Of a stretch of 64,000 bases of DNA, positions 35,155-48,197 are shown one piece after another. The notes under the pieces were generated by a model that was given only the letters and a program-made list of their open reading frames with translations, was not told the origin of the DNA and ran no database searches. The first letter of the stretch is position 1; the number at the start of each line of letters is the position of its first letter. Source of the DNA: Lamellibrachia columna (Eukaryota; Annelida; Polychaeta; Sabellida; Siboglinidae). The stretch covers positions 51,274,803 through 51,338,802 of the forward strand of contig OY759270.1 in NCBI GenBank assembly GCA_963662155.1. The letters run 5' to 3'. The position numbers and the translations under genes are program-made.

Positions 35155-36594
35155 TACGTGCGTGCGTGCGTCCGTGCGTGTGCATAGTTGAGGGGTCTAC
35201 GCATACGGCACACAACAGGGCGTACTGGTCTCGTAGGGTGTGTAAACACGGTGATGGTATGTGTTACAACTATAATTGATAACACACCTTTAACAGCAGT
35301 AAAAATGTGGTACATCGACTTGGAATAGGCACAATCACTACCTATGTTACTACCTATACCACTATGCTTGTCCGCCGTTCGTTTGACTGCCACGTCTACC
35401 ACACCAGGGGATCCCTTCCCACGGGCTGCTTCAAAGCAGTTCTAGGTACTAAGCTAAGCAGGTACATTTAATTTCACCTTGTACTGTGCAGTTGGACCGT
35501 CGCTGAACACGTCAACATGTCAATATTGGATTGCTCTTCGTCAGATCATCGATGAGAGGAGTCAGGTGTCCCCACACGCGAACATGGCAATGTTGCAAGT
35601 TGTCGGATATTGAACAGAATGATGTCGCCTCTACTTGGCCGATGTAGAAGATGCACCAGTGTTTATGGTAACCTGCTTTTTCAACGCTCCAAAGTGCAAA
35701 AATGGATCTCCTTTTCAATTTTGCGGACGTAAGATCAACGTGTAGCATACGTGTTGCCATTTACTGCCGCAGTCGTGTATAGAACAGCGCCTGGTGGGAG
35801 ATATTGAACGTGTGTCTCTTCGGTGATTTCACAAGGTTGTTGGCATTAGTGACCTGAAAACTGACTACCCCAGTGACGACGTATTTTACACACAAAAAAC
35901 AAATTGCGTTCGTTCTCCCTCCAATGGCACGCTTTTCTTTGATGTTCTTCCATTTAGACCACGTGAACCGTGTTTCGCTGGATATGCCGCCATCAGTCGT
36001 ATAGATGGAGGGTAGTAGGGGCGTGCTGCATGTAGAACAGTCGTAGCCATGCTCTTGAGGAATGATGCAGTATCAGCGCTCTCCAGCATGTTCAGTGACG
36101 CGACGATACTGCAAGGACTTGATGATGATTCGTTATGTATTTTAATTTGTGCAGTCAATATGTGCTTATGGACATGTCTGCTGTAGCTATGCTGCCTGGG
36201 TGTTAATATATATGAATGCGCTTAGGGCAAAAAATATAATATTACATTGATGACAATAATGCAAAAATCAAACAACTGATAGACAACACACGCGCTGCCC
36301 TAGATTGGCAAAACCACATAAACTGCCACACTCCCAAAGCAAAATAAAACGTGTACGCGTCTAAGTACAAAGGAAAAATCGCGACATCAACAACCATTGG
36401 TGAATAATAGAAGCAGCTGAACTACAGGAATTCGCAGACAACACCACGTGTTTGTTACTGCCACACGAGGGCCGATTGCTATAATTCGTGATACCGACCT
36501 CAATCCTGCATGATTTATCTCAAGGGTATTGCTGAATAAATCAGCATCCACATTTTGTCGTGACACAGAGTGTTAGCAAAAACAAAGGTAATAA
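34311..36594. other. No gene supported; small repeats
   Basis: Contains an inverted pair ACTTGGCGGTG (34790) and CACCGCCAAGT (34819), and a (TGCG)n array. A minus-strand open frame at 34592-34897 has a Cys-containing start (KCDLDLALNHCGPDLTWRC) but no splice context that I can defend. About 50 bases near 34550-34610 resemble 48000-48060, in opposite structural context; origin unknown. Confidence 0.5.
35117..35182. repeat. (TGCG)n microsatellite
   Basis: About 16 tetranucleotides with two substitutions. Confidence 0.95.
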
Positions 36595-36900
36595 GTAGTA
36601 ATGCGCTCGTGAGTGCAAGGACCGGAGTGTTATGTGCTGCCACCACGCGGTTAAGTTTACAAAGTCCCTCATTAATCATCCCAAAACTCCTCGACAGTGG
36701 CGCCACTCAGCATATCACCTCTGACACTGTGACCTCCCAACCCACCCCCACCCACCACGTAATAGCAGGTCGTTGAAATAGCGGTGGGCTACACAACATT
36801 CGGCACATCAGCAGGAATTAACTATGGCCTGATTCCTCGTGTGTAGCGGTATCTATACCCCCCAACAGTTCGGAGTGGCATGTTGGCTGGGCAACACGAT
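36595..36900 (+). repeat. Dispersed repeat R23, copy 2
   Basis: Same order as copy 1 at 23873: GTGCTGCCACCACGCGGTTA, AATCATCCCAAAACTCCTCG, ACAGTGGCGCCACTCAG, then GGCTACACAACATTCGGCAC and CTATACCCCCCAACAG. It continues as GGAGTGGCATGTTGG and TTTACGACTTGTTACGTC, which recur at 55668-55716 in copy 3. Confidence 0.8.
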
Positions 36901-37124
36901 TGTCGTTTACGACTTGTTACGTCATTCCATCAAGACGTACGTTAGTTCAGGAGTAGTGATAATTGTGTTGACACTCACTGAAACTCAATAACACAAACCC
37001 TCTCGGCACCTTCTTCAGCGTCAAACTGAACCGTCTACCTGTGTCACCTGACCATGCTGGTGGTTGTCACATAACAGCAGTTCAATGTAGATCACGGGCA
37101 TGCTATATCCTTTCTCTTCCCCCA

Positions 37125-37248
<124 letters not shown>

Positions 37249-37249
37249 C

Positions 37250-38545
37250 GTGGGCCCTCGTGTTGGCATGTTAATAGACCAGTTGCACATCCAGAGTTCG
37301 CGCCACGAAGCAGCTAATCAGGACCAAGTATATCGTTCTATAATTATCCTCACCGGATATAGGGATGATAAGTTGTTCACTTCGAGGGTCTATTGGTAAC
37401 GAGTGCGGTTGAATTCAGTACTTCACTGTGTTAACGTTAAGTAATCAACGAAATAGACAGTAATGGCAATGGCTTCAGCACTATGACTAACCAAAGCGTG
37501 GTTCGACAGTAAAGTTGACGAAATCGGTAGGAGAAGTGCCAACACTCATTTTCTTGTAAATCGAAGCTGTCACGTCCAGCGCAGTTCAAATGACGCTAAG
37601 AGCTCGAAGGCCTTCATAGCCAACAAGTTTTTTTAAAGATGGACATGTTCAGAAGATGCAAGTGTGTAGGTCGCTTACCAGAGAGCATGTGTCAATAGTA
37701 AGAGCACACGTTATTGCACCCTATACTACAAAGTATACGTGGGACTAGAAGACTGCGGCAAGATATATGCGCATATCATGTCTTTGCACATGACAAGCCA
37801 AATTCCCTTTTCTCAGGAAATAAAGTATTCTGGATACTGAAAAGAAAGCTTGCATCACGCAGAACTGTCTACGAAATTTTTTCAAATGGTGTTTTATTGT
37901 ATATATGTATATGTTGTGTGAAATGTGAATAACATGATGTAATGTATACATGTTATAAACACATTGTGACATATTTACATTTCAAAAATGTAGCCATGAA
38001 ATGTATACGTCATGGCTTACTCATGAAATGAACACATCACCGGCCTTACTGTCACATGTAGATTTTACTAGAAATTATGTATCAGAGTGACATATGATAT
38101 ACCTACCAACTAGTCCCGCTGTCTAGTAAAAATCAGCGTGTTGCGTGGCGCCACCAACCATGCAATTGATAAACTAATTATTCACCTAATGTGGGTCGAC
38201 AGTGCAACGGCGTTTTTGATTGGTTGTTGTGTCACATAGAATTATGAAACGACAGTTTTTTTGGTTTAGCGTATCTGGTAGAGGGGTACGGCTAATGACT
38301 GCAATTGGCGGCCATTTTCAAATGCACGGTTTTCGAATACGGTTTACATCTACATTACTCACTAAGTCTACGTTTACGCACGATGCATCATTACTTAACT
38401 GGGATTGCGACACCAGCAGTAAAGCGCAAGTGGAAAAGCTGTATGTTTTGATAACAGGACTAGTAAACCTTTTGGCGGACTAGTAAATGTGTCTCTTTAC
38501 TAATCCTGCTGTCTAGGAAACTAAATGTTCAAGTTCTACTCCTGC
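37250..38545. other. No gene seen; one spaced direct repeat
   Basis: ACTAGTCCCGCTGTCTAGTA (from 38109) and ACTAATCCTGCTGTCTAGGA (from 38499) are direct repeats 390 bases apart. A GTGGCGCCACC core lies at 38146-38156. Confidence 0.5.
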
Positions 38546-38664
38546 AATAGTTATTTCAACACCGATTTCTGGAATGACAATGCGACTGGCTTGACGCTTG
38601 CTTTCAACATCAAGAACGTTAGCAAGGTCACCGCTCGTCCAGTACTGGGCTTTCGTGCTTGTCC

Positions 38665-38962
38665 TAGTTGTCCTCGAGCTTGTCGTTGTTTATACCACAT
38701 ATTAATTGAGGGTACATAGTCTATGGGACTGGAATCGTTGACTGCAGGTCTTGACAGAAAGTGACGACTGCAAACTTTTCTATTCCGCGTCGGCACAAAC
38801 CCTAGCCGTCGAATCGCTTCACTCCACAGCGATCGGCGATGCTTCGATCTCTTGCTTTGTCTCATTGGAAAGTTAGAAAAATGACATATTCTGTCCATTT
38901 TCTTTAGCCTTCATCCCATGACTGTTACAGTTAATCACACAGCAGCAATCATTCTCTCCCAT
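38665..38962 (-). pseudogene. THAP-domain protein, frameshifted
   Basis: The minus strand starts at MGENDCCCVINC (first C-x3-C of the zinc site), then after a one-base frameshift near 38885 reads NFPMRQSKRSKHRRSLWSEA, VPTRNRKVCSRHF (the C-x2-H) and DYVPSIN (the conserved Pro box). Cys2-Cys-His spacing of about 50 residues, the invariant Trp and the Pro box identify a complete THAP DNA-binding domain. THAP domains occur in P-element-type transposases and derived host genes; no catalytic part follows. The upstream sequence is repeated at 25945-26270, suggesting a transposon family. Confidence 0.82.
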
Positions 38963-39423
38963 CTTTGAAAGTATCGCTTTGATAAGAATGCAACGGACTG
39001 TTGTAAGCGAGTGGAATCTCTTTAATTCCGGTGAAAATTGTAAACATATCCACTGCACATGTCCGGGCTGGAATGTGCAACTCCTCGACTATTGAACCTC
39101 GTCCTTGGAAATCCGACCATTAACAACACTGATTACTCCAACTGGATATGATCAAATCCTTATTAGAATACAACAAGTGTGCGATAGCGAGTTCCCGAAA
39201 ACAAAGGATTCCAACGGAATCACATAATCCTAGAAATGTTACGGTTTAACGATTCCGAACCAAAATCTGGCATTGGAATCCCACTAAATTCGCAGCCTGG
39301 AAAACGATTTCCAACTTGTAGAACGATATAACATGAAACTGAAAATCCAAACATGTAAGTTGTCACTTATTGTTCGTATTGATCATAACAATTCATTACA
39401 CATTGTAGTAATTCTTGTTTCAG

Positions 39424-39459
39424 CCAACTTCACAAGTACCACTACTCCGGACCGCTCGG
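39424..39459 (+). pseudogene. Thr-rich stalk exon, left arm
   Basis: Acceptor CTTGTTTCAG, 12 codons NFTSTTTPDRS plus a split Gly. The donor reads GTAATT instead of GTAAGT, which weakens it. The right-arm counterpart is 102 bases because of ACC-rich repeat expansion. Confidence 0.55.
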
Positions 39460-39912
39460 GTAATTTGTTTATTTGTCTACAAATTGTAACAAATCTGACT
39501 ATTGCCATCTGACCATATTACAGCCTCCTCTTCGTGGGACAATAAAAATACAATGTTAAATAATATAGTTATAATTAACACTCAATCTATTCAATAACAT
39601 TAACAGTTAAACGTCTCAATTAAATTGACCTAATCATAGTTTAGTAAACATATACTTCCAGAGATCAACATCGCCCGTCACAATAGCCGGTTATAAAAGG
39701 TGATCAATTATTCAAACACTGCATGTCTTCAACAACCGTGACTTCCCCACTTGATTCATTAGAAAGCTGTAGAAAATTGCACATCACGCGTGGTTTTAAA
39801 AACATCAGGATATTGTTTTGTGACATATTGTATTTATGTGTACGAAAATAGTTTCCTGATAGTGACATAGTCCGTCTTGCCTACCCGTAATTGAATATGC
39901 TTTCTGTTTCAG

Positions 39913-42179
39913 GCGCCGATCTTTCAGTAAATTCAGAAAGTAAAAATAAGAAAACGTACAAGAGAAACTTCCACAAAGGTAACTACAAAGATATAAGAAA
40001 ATACTTAGCAAAGCTAGATTGGAATAACATGCTGATGAATAAGACCGCAATTGAATGTTGGAATATTCTAAAATATGAAATTGAGAGTATCATCGATAAA
40101 TTTGTTCCCTTCCAAAAACAAGGAAAACGGTGTAGAAAGAAACACTTGTCAAAAGAGGCTATTAGAAAAATAATGCTAAAACAAACTATGTGGAGGGTTT
40201 ATAGGCGTACCAGAAAGGAAGAAGACTATGCAAAATACAAAGAGGCACTTAATGCAGCTACAACTGAAATCAGACAATCTAAAAGAAGCTATGAGCAAAA
40301 ACTAGCATGTAACATAAAAAATGACAGCAAGAGTTTTTATGCATAAGTCAGGAGTAAACAAAACGTACAAGACAAGGTTGGACCTCTAGAAGACAGTGCT
40401 GGAAATATAATATCACAGGGGTTTTTAATGGCGGAAGACCTAAATGGTTACTTCAGTTCAGTGTTTACCAAAGAAGATATTAGTTCATTACCAGTTGCTG
40501 ATGCTAAATTTCAGGGGGCTAAATCTGACTATTTAGGTCCGTTAGTTGTAACTCCAGAATTGGTAGCTAAGAAAATAAATGCAATGAAGGATAACAAATC
40601 ACCGGGAGTGGATGGGATTCCTCCAAAATTACTAATGGAAACAGTAGAACAAATCAGTATACCACTTGCAAGAGTATTCAACTTGTCATTAAAAGAGTGA
40701 GTTGTTCCGTTTGAATGGAAAGAAGCAAACATCATACCATTATTTAAAAAGGGTTCGAGAAATAAGTCAGAGAATTACAGACCAGTGAGTTTAACGTCAG
40801 TGATTTGTAAATTATTAGAAAGGTTAATTAAAGACCACATGGTGGACTTCCTCGTTAAGCATAAATTATTAAATTCATCTCAACATGGATTCCTTAAAGC
40901 GAGGTCATGCTTAACAAATATGTTATGTTTTCTAGAAGAAACCACTAAGTGGATAGACGTGGGATCGCCAGTAGATATTATCTACTTAGATTTTCAGAAA
41001 GCTTTTGACAAAGTGCCACATCAAAGATTGCTACTTAAATTAAAAGCCCATGGTATCGGAGATAGCATAACTGACTGGATAGAACAATGGCTGACTGACA
41101 GAAGACAACGAGTTGTAGTAGATGGAGAAGTTTCAAATTGGAAATCGGTTTTGAGTGGGGTACCTCAAGGATCAGTATTAGGACCTATATTATTCTTAAT
41201 TTATATCAATGACTTGGACGACAGTATAACAAGTAACGTACTGAAATTTGCGGATGACACAAAACTGTTTAGAAAGGTTAATACTGATGGTGATAAACAA
41301 CATTTACAAAACGATCTAGACAGATTAATGAAATGGTCTGAGAAATGGCAGATGTTGTTAAATTTTGGGAAATGTAAATGCCTACATACAGGACATGGGA
41401 ACTTGAATGTAAACTATAAAATGGGAGATACTGTTCTGGGCACTACTGTAAAAGAAAAGGACTTAGGAGTTACAATAAGCGCTGATATGAAAGTTTCAGA
41501 GCAGTGTGGTATTGCAGCTTCAAAGGGTAATCAAATTCTTGGATCGATTAGAAGAAACATAACATACAAGGGAAAAAAGTTAATTATACCTCTTTATAAA
41601 GCAATAGTTAGACCTCATTTAGAATACTGTATACAACCATGGAGACCATATCGTAAGAAGGATATAGATACGCTTGAACGCATACAATGAAGAACGCCTG
41701 AAAGAATGTGGTTTAACAACTCTAGAGACAAGGAGGTTAAGAGGAGATCAGATTGAAGTTTTTAACATATTGAATGGGTATGAAAATATTGATAGAAATA
41801 TGTTTTTCTCACTCAAGAAGGATAGCAGAACTAGAGGACATGAGGTAAAATTAGTAAAGGATCAATGTAGATTGGACATCAGGAAGCACTCGTTCTCACA
41901 GAGGACAATAAATGAATGGAACAAATTGTCTACAGATTGTGTAACTGCTAGCAGCGTGAATATGTTTAAAAACAAGGTTGACACATATCTCAAGAGGGCG
42001 GGTTATAAGTAGATGAACATTGTTGGACTCTCGATAAGCCAATGGCTTCCTTGTCCACTTGCCATCTGGGCCTTTGGCTTGGATGGCAAATCTTGTTAAA
42101 TCTTGTTAAAGTGTCGATGATCGCGCCGGCTGTTGTCTCTCTGTTCGTGTTCGCAACTCTCGTTGTTCAGTTGTACTGA
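39913..42179 (+). pseudogene. Hydrophobic-tail exon, copy B, disrupted by LINE
   Basis: The exon starts after TTTCTGTTTCAG with GCGCCGATC (39913-39921), is interrupted by a LINE, and resumes at about 42109 with AAGTGTCGATGATCGCGC to the TGA at 42177-42179. Joined in thought, the halves equal the intact right-arm exon at 46743-46822 apart from single substitutions. It cannot encode the normal tail. Confidence 0.85.
39922..42108 (+). mobile_element. LINE family A copy 4, 5'-truncated
   Basis: Begins near the end of the endonuclease domain (KSESKNKKTYKRNFHKG), runs through RT (YLDFQKAFDKVPH, SGVPQGSVLGPILF, KFADDTKLF) to the 3' UTR and a terminal AATCTTGTTAAATCTTGTTA. Breaks: TAA at 40344-40346, TGA at 40698-40700, and a 44-base deletion at about 41688 relative to copy 3 that removes the RRATKMIPELRDLSY segment. 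Very close to copies 1 and 3 in sequence. Confidence 0.92.
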
Positions 42180-43109
42180 GTAGACGCAGTAGTACGACAA
42201 AAACCGATGACAGCCGACAATAGTCGAGGAGACCCGAAAGCAGCCGGACAAAGACGAAGAGAAAAGAACGTAAAAAAGACGGACTCAAGTTGCCGAGTCT
42301 CTGCCACAGTGTTATGCTTAGGTTTTACCAACTAAGTAGGTTAATGTTTCAATAGTTCATATAATACTATTGAACGTAGATAGTTGCATGGCAACTGTGT
42401 GCAGTGATGGCGCTATCACATTAACTATTCACGGTTCTATTAAGACAGGACAAGGCTATTATCTGGAGATTACAGGCTGGTGTTATGATTTGCAGCTATT
42501 CTTGCTTCAAACCGAAACATAACATCAGTGTAGGCTTAACCGGTGGGCACGTGTGTTGCAGTACACCCTGCATGTTGGACATTTTGCACTACTAACCTTC
42601 ATAATATTAAACATTATTTTATCTGCTGGTCACAGTTTCACTAGTTAGTTGCAGTTTTCAAGTGTTTTGTTTATAGTACAGCTTTATTTCGCATTGCTTA
42701 TGACATAATTACATTTGAAGCAATATACGTTTGTAATAGTTCGGACTAATTCTAATAGTTTGGCTACCAATTGTATTACGTCATTTCATGTCCAATTAAT
42801 TTCCATACCAATTAAATATGCACGTCTTGGTAGACCAGTATTTATTGTCGATACACTGTGCTAACATATTAATCTGAATTATCTACTATTTATCTGGATT
42901 AAGGGTTATGCTGATTGTTGCAATTAGCTACGCCTATGTGGCAGCACTTGAAGCAATCAGTTCAATTCCACTGGATGTATTTGCAAATGTGTGCTTATTA
43001 AACTGATATTTGCTTTTATGAATATGCGCGTTAATTTACTGTTTTTTTCTCAAAACACATAACGAACGTACATCAGGATGAAAATCCTTCTATGCTGCCC
43101 TTGATTATA
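42180..43109 (+). other. 3' UTR and flank of tail exon copy B; no other gene
   Basis: Matches 45850-46742 (minus) closely and 22921-23855 (plus) more distantly. AT-rich, no frames of note. Confidence 0.6.
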
Positions 43110-43724
43110 TCCTTGATTACATCCTTGCCGCCATCCCAGCGAATGACAGTGTTTCCTTCTTGAACACTATAACGCTCGTGAAGGGAAATGCAGATATGTG
43201 GGATGATGTCATTGGGCTAGAAGGGGTAGGACACTTCAATGACAAAAGAATGCTACTACTGGGCAAATATGTAAAGTACATGCTGCTTATCATGAACACC
43301 ATCTTTCGCATGAAACTTAAGCTCAAAACATCTTGGACGCGCACCTGGTCAATACACTGGCATTTGATTGACTACGTCATTACACGTCAGCGTGAACGTG
43401 CGATGTCCTTATCATCAGAACAATGTTACGACCTGCTGCACTGACAAGATACTAATTCATGTCAAACTAGCGATTCAAATCGCACCACAGCGTCGGAAGC
43501 AAAATTATAGCAGGAGAAGGCTTGACATGGGGAGCTCAATGAAGCAGATAGGAGCCGTCAATTTGGGCAGAACCTCAAAGACAGACTCCCCGAAACTTCC
43601 AACGAGAATATCTCGGTCAATGAGCAATGCACCTTGTTCCGCAACACCATGACCGAAGTATGCAAAAAAACAATTGGATATGAAAACAAACACAATGAAG
43701 ACTGGTTTGATGACAACGATGCAA
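43110..43724 (+). mobile_element. RTE-like LINE endonuclease fragment (left arm)
   Basis: Reads GNADMWDDVIGLEGVGHFND, KRMLLLGKYVKYMLLIMNT and RTWSIHWHLIDYVITRQRE, then after frameshifts NTMTEVCKKTIGYENKHNED and WFDDNDA. This is the C-terminal part of an APE-type endonuclease in the group often annotated as craniofacial development protein 2-like (W-x-x-V-I-G, N-T-x-F, H-W-H-L-I-D-Y-V), followed by the linker to RT. The same fragment is mirrored at 45202-45830. Confidence 0.78.
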
Positions 43725-44416
43725 GTATAATGGCGCCCTGCAAAGGTTCATGATTGATCATTGATTCGCGATGTTGTTTGCTGCCCTCGTGACCAGAAAC
43801 GGCGCGGTCACCATGTTTCCAGTCCCCAAACCCGTCATAGACAAGAGACCGGGTTATGTTTGCGTTGACATTAACTTGCACGTGAAGCAGTACACCTTTA
43901 TCTTGGTTAGTGAGTAGCAAAGCCAGTTTCAACTGACTTTTTCACCATTGACATGAACTATTGTGAAAAGCGCCTAGAAGAGATGTCGGTTGTAGGAGTC
44001 ACTTTGTTTCTGGGAAGACTGCGTAAAGGGTCCCATGCTGTGCTGCCAATCACTGCTCCCTTTTGTGATCCAAAACTCGCGCATCTCATTTGTTATCTGG
44101 GAAGGCGGCGGCCATTCACCCAGATCACGATATGTCCTCAGTTAGCATTCGCTCCTGAGCACCTGAGCGCCGGAAAACCTCTCGCAGTCAGCCGAGTCAT
44201 TGTCACTTGCACCGGCTTGTGTCGACGTGTCCCTCTCCACGTCCGAAGTATAAAGCACACATTTTATAACATGACATACAAAATGATAAGATAGCTATTG
44301 TGTAACATGCATTATAGATAACGGTGAAAATAAATAACACCAGAATAACGTAATAAGACAAAAGCTATTTGTATCACAACGTTCATATTACCGTCAGCGC
44401 TCTTGGAACGCAAACA
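43725..44416. other. Unpaired spacer left of the palindrome centre
   Basis: Not mirrored on the other side. A short frame (VIDKRPGYVCVDINLHVK) near 43835-43890 was not assigned to any family. No complete gene. Confidence 0.5.
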
Positions 44417-45034
<618 letters not shown>

Positions 45035-45036
45035 TC

Positions 45037-45040
<4 letters not shown>

Positions 45041-45109
<69 letters not shown>
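45041..45109. repeat. (AT)n with a third copy of the CATCTAGCATCGGGC flank
   Basis: (AT)n of 69 bases followed by AGAATACATCTAGCATCGGG and CTACATCTGG, the same flank as at 44854-44890 but without its mirror partner. Confidence 0.9.
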
Positions 45110-45113
<4 letters not shown>

Positions 45114-45201
45114 ACATCTAGCATCGGGCTACATCTGGCCCGTGACACAGGACACAATTCGAAAAGGCAGCGCATTGGTTGATGATCAAGTGTTTGATTT
45201 C

Positions 45202-45830
45202 TGCATCGTTTTCATCAAACCAGTCTTCATTGTGTTTGTTTTCATATCCAATTGTTTTTTGCATACTTCGGTCATGGTGTTGCGGAACGAGGTGCATTGC
45301 TCATTGACCGAGAGATTCTCGTAGGAAGTTTCGGGGAGTCTGTCTTTGAGGTTCTGCCCAAATTGACGGCTCCTATCTGCATCATTGAGCTCCCCATGTC
45401 AAGCCTTCTCCTGCTATAATTTTGCTTCCGACGCTTTGGTGCGATTTGAATCGCTAGTTTGACATGAATTAGTATCTTGTCAGTGCAGCAGGTCGTAACA
45501 TTGTTCTGATGATAAGGACATCGCACGTTCACGCTGACGTGTAATGACGTAGTCAATCAAATGCCAGTGTATTGACCAGGTGCGCGTCCAAGATGTTTTG
45601 AGCTTAAGTTTCATGCGAAAGATGGTGTTCATGATAAGCAGCATGTACTCTACATATTTGCCCAGTAGTAGCATTCTTTTGTCATTAATGTGTCCTACCC
45701 CTTCTAGCCCAATGACATCATCCCACATATCTGCATTTCCCTTCACGAGCGTTATAGTGTCCAAAAAGGAAACACTGCCATTCGCTGGGATGGCGGCAAG
45801 GATGTAATCAAGGATGTAATCAAGGGCAGC
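45202..45830 (-). mobile_element. RTE-like LINE endonuclease fragment (right arm)
   Basis: Mirror copy of 43110-43724 with a few substitutions (for example GHIND for GHFND and EYMLL for KYMLL) and the same frameshifts, showing that the decay predates the inverted duplication. Confidence 0.78.
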
Positions 45831-46742
45831 ATAGAAGGATTTTCATCCTGATGTACGTTCGTTATGTGTTTTGAGAAAAACAGTAAATTAACGCGCATAT
45901 TCATAAAAGCAAATATCAGTTTAATAAGCACACATTTGCAAATACATCCAGTGGAATTGAACTGATTGTTTCAAGTTCTGCCACATAGGCGTAGCTAATC
46001 GCAACAATCGGCGCAACCCTTAATTCAGATAAATGGTAGATAATTCAGATTAATATGTTAGTACAGTGTATCGACAATAAATACTGGTCTACCAAGACGT
46101 GCATATTTAATTGGTATGGAAATTAATTGGACATGAAATGACGTAATACAATTGGTAGCCAAATTATGAGAATTCGTCCGAACTATTACAAACGTATATT
46201 GCTTCAAATGTAATTATGTCATAAGCAATGCGAAATAAAGCTGTACTATAAACAAAACACTCGAAAACTGCAACTAACTAGTGAAACTGTGACCAGCAGA
46301 TAAAATAATGTTTAATATTATGAAGGTTAGTAGTGCAAAATGTCCAACATGCAGGGTGTACTGCAACACACGTGCCCACCGGTTAAGCCTACACTGATGT
46401 TATGTTTCGGTTTGAAGCAAGAATAGCTGCAAATCATAACACCAGCCTGTAATCTCCAGATAATAGCCTTGTCCTGTCTTAATAGAACCGTGAATAGTTA
46501 ATGTGATAGCGCCATCACTGCACACAGTTGCCATGCAACTATCTACGTTCAATATTATTATATGAACTATTGAAACATTAACCTACTTAGTTGGTAAAAC
46601 CTAAGCATAACACTGTGGCAGAGACTCGGCAACTTGAGTCCGTCTTTTTTACGTTCTTTTCTCTTCGTCTTTGTCCGGCTGCTTTCGGGTCTCCTCGACT
46701 ATTGTCGGCTGTCATCGGTTTTTGTCGTACTACTGCGTCTAC

Positions 46743-46822
46743 TCAGTACAACTGAACAACGAGAGTTGCGAACACGAACAGAGAGACAACAGCCAGCGCG
46801 ATCATCGACACTTGATCGGCGC
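46743..46822 (-). CDS. C-terminal hydrophobic-tail exon, copy B' (intact)
   Basis: Acceptor TTTCTGTTTCAG on the minus strand, then 26 codons: ADQVS, MIALAVVSLFVFATLVV, QLY-stop. Same length, phase and ending as copy A. Together with the exons at 47276, 48198 and 48863 it forms a readable minus-strand series, all phase 1. Confidence 0.75.
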
Positions 46823-47275
46823 CTGAAACAGAAAGCATATTCAATTACGGGTAGGCAAGACTCACTATGTCACTATCAGGAAACTATTTTCGTACACGTA
46901 AATACAATATGTCACAAAACAATATCCTGATGTTTTTAAAACCACGCGTGATGCGCAATTTTCTACAGCTTTCTAATGAATCAAGTGGGGAAATCACGGT
47001 TGTTGAAAACATGCAGTGTTTGAATAATTGATCACCTTTTATAACCGGCTATTGTGACGGGCGATGTTGATCTCTGGAAGTATATGTTTACTAAACTATG
47101 ATTAGGTCAATTTAATTGAGACGTTTAACTGTTAATGTTATTGAATAGATTGAGTGTTAATTATAACTATATTATTTAACATTGTATTTTTATTGTCCCA
47201 CGAAGAGGAGGCTGTAATATGGTCAGATGGCAATAGTCAGATTTGTTACAATTTGTAGACAAATAAACAACTTAC

Positions 47276-47377
47276 CCGAGCGGTCCGGAGTAGTGGCGTT
47301 GATAGTGGCGGTGGTGGTCTTGGTGATAGTGGCGGTGGTGGTCTTGATGATGGTCGGCGTCCTACTTCTGAAGTTGG
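47276..47377 (-). CDS. Thr-rich stalk exon, expanded
   Basis: Acceptor TTGTTTTAG and donor G|GTAAGT bound 102 bases in phase 1-1: NFRSRTPTIIKTTTATITKT, then TTATINATTPDRS plus a split Gly. The sequence contains a repeated KTTTATI unit, a dense O-glycosylation candidate, and one N-x-T sequon (NAT). Length differs from the 36-base versions at 21881 and 39424 by the repeat expansion, so stalk length varies between copies. Confidence 0.7.
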
Positions 47378-48197
47378 CTAAAACAAGAATTACTACAATG
47401 TGTAATTAATTGTTATGATCAATACGAACAATAAGTGACAACTTACACGTTTGGATTTTCAGTTTCATGTTATATCGTTCTACAAGTTGGAAATCGTTTT
47501 CCAGGCTGCGAATTTAGTGGGATTCCAATGCCAGATTTTGGTTCGGAATCGTTAAACCGTAACATTTCTAGGATTATGTGATTCCGTTGGAATCCTTTAT
47601 TTTCGGGAACTCGCTATAGTTTTGGTTATAATTAGCCTGTGGCTGGTTTGCCGCAGTGAAATCCGAACGATCACCAGTGTTGTGGAGTTCGGCACTAGAT
47701 GTAAACCTAATTCATTGAATGTGAATAGTGAATTGAAATAGTTGTGTCGTTTTTATTGGTCCGACAGCGCCGTATCGCCCAATTTGAAAGTTTTCTTTGT
47801 GCAAAACGAATTACGCAGTGCGTACTCTCCAAAGGACAGTGCTTAAAAAACAAAGATACAATGGCAAGTCATCTTATTTGATATGCAATTTATTATTGCA
47901 TTCTAAATATTTTATGCTTGGCTTCCACAAATATACTGGAAATACTTGGAGTACTGCGTATTGCCAACAATATTCAACTGTAGGTATGCCACATGGTCGG
48001 AGTTCCAAGGAGGAGATCGAGTGCCACGTCATAGGCCAAGACGAAGGGCTCAGAACATTCCACGGTGGTTTTGACGGTGTAAGCTGGCATGATGATATCC
48101 TGCGGGCCGCTGACTTTTAGAGCTTATTAATGTCACGACAGTGGTCCATAGAGACAATGCAGGTAGCTCGAAAATCAACTTGTGCCTTAATGCTTAC

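Larger units (their letters stand above)
39184..43724 (+). repeat. Left arm of large inverted duplication
   Basis: Reads as the reverse complement of 45202-47618, with a LINE (39922-42108) as the only large difference. Anchors in order: TAGCGAGTTCCCGAAAA, CTGGCATTGGAATCCCACTA, the stalk exon, the hydrophobic-tail exon, AAAGAACGTAAAAAAGACGG, TACCAGTTTAATAAGC-type flank and the endonuclease fragment. Long stretches agree base for base, so the duplication or conversion is recent. Confidence 0.9.
45202..47618 (-). repeat. Right arm of large inverted duplication
   Basis: Reverse complement of 39184-43724 without the LINE. It keeps an intact tail exon and an expanded stalk exon, so it represents the pre-insertion structure. 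Confidence 0.9.

Noticed and set aside
35451..35462. 5S rRNA gene
   Set aside because: Only the 12-base AAGCTAAGCAGG word matches the internal promoter; the rest of 5S is absent.
38109..38520. Direct repeats as LTRs or a target-site duplication
   Set aside because: Only about 22 imperfect bases, 390 apart, with no retroelement features between.
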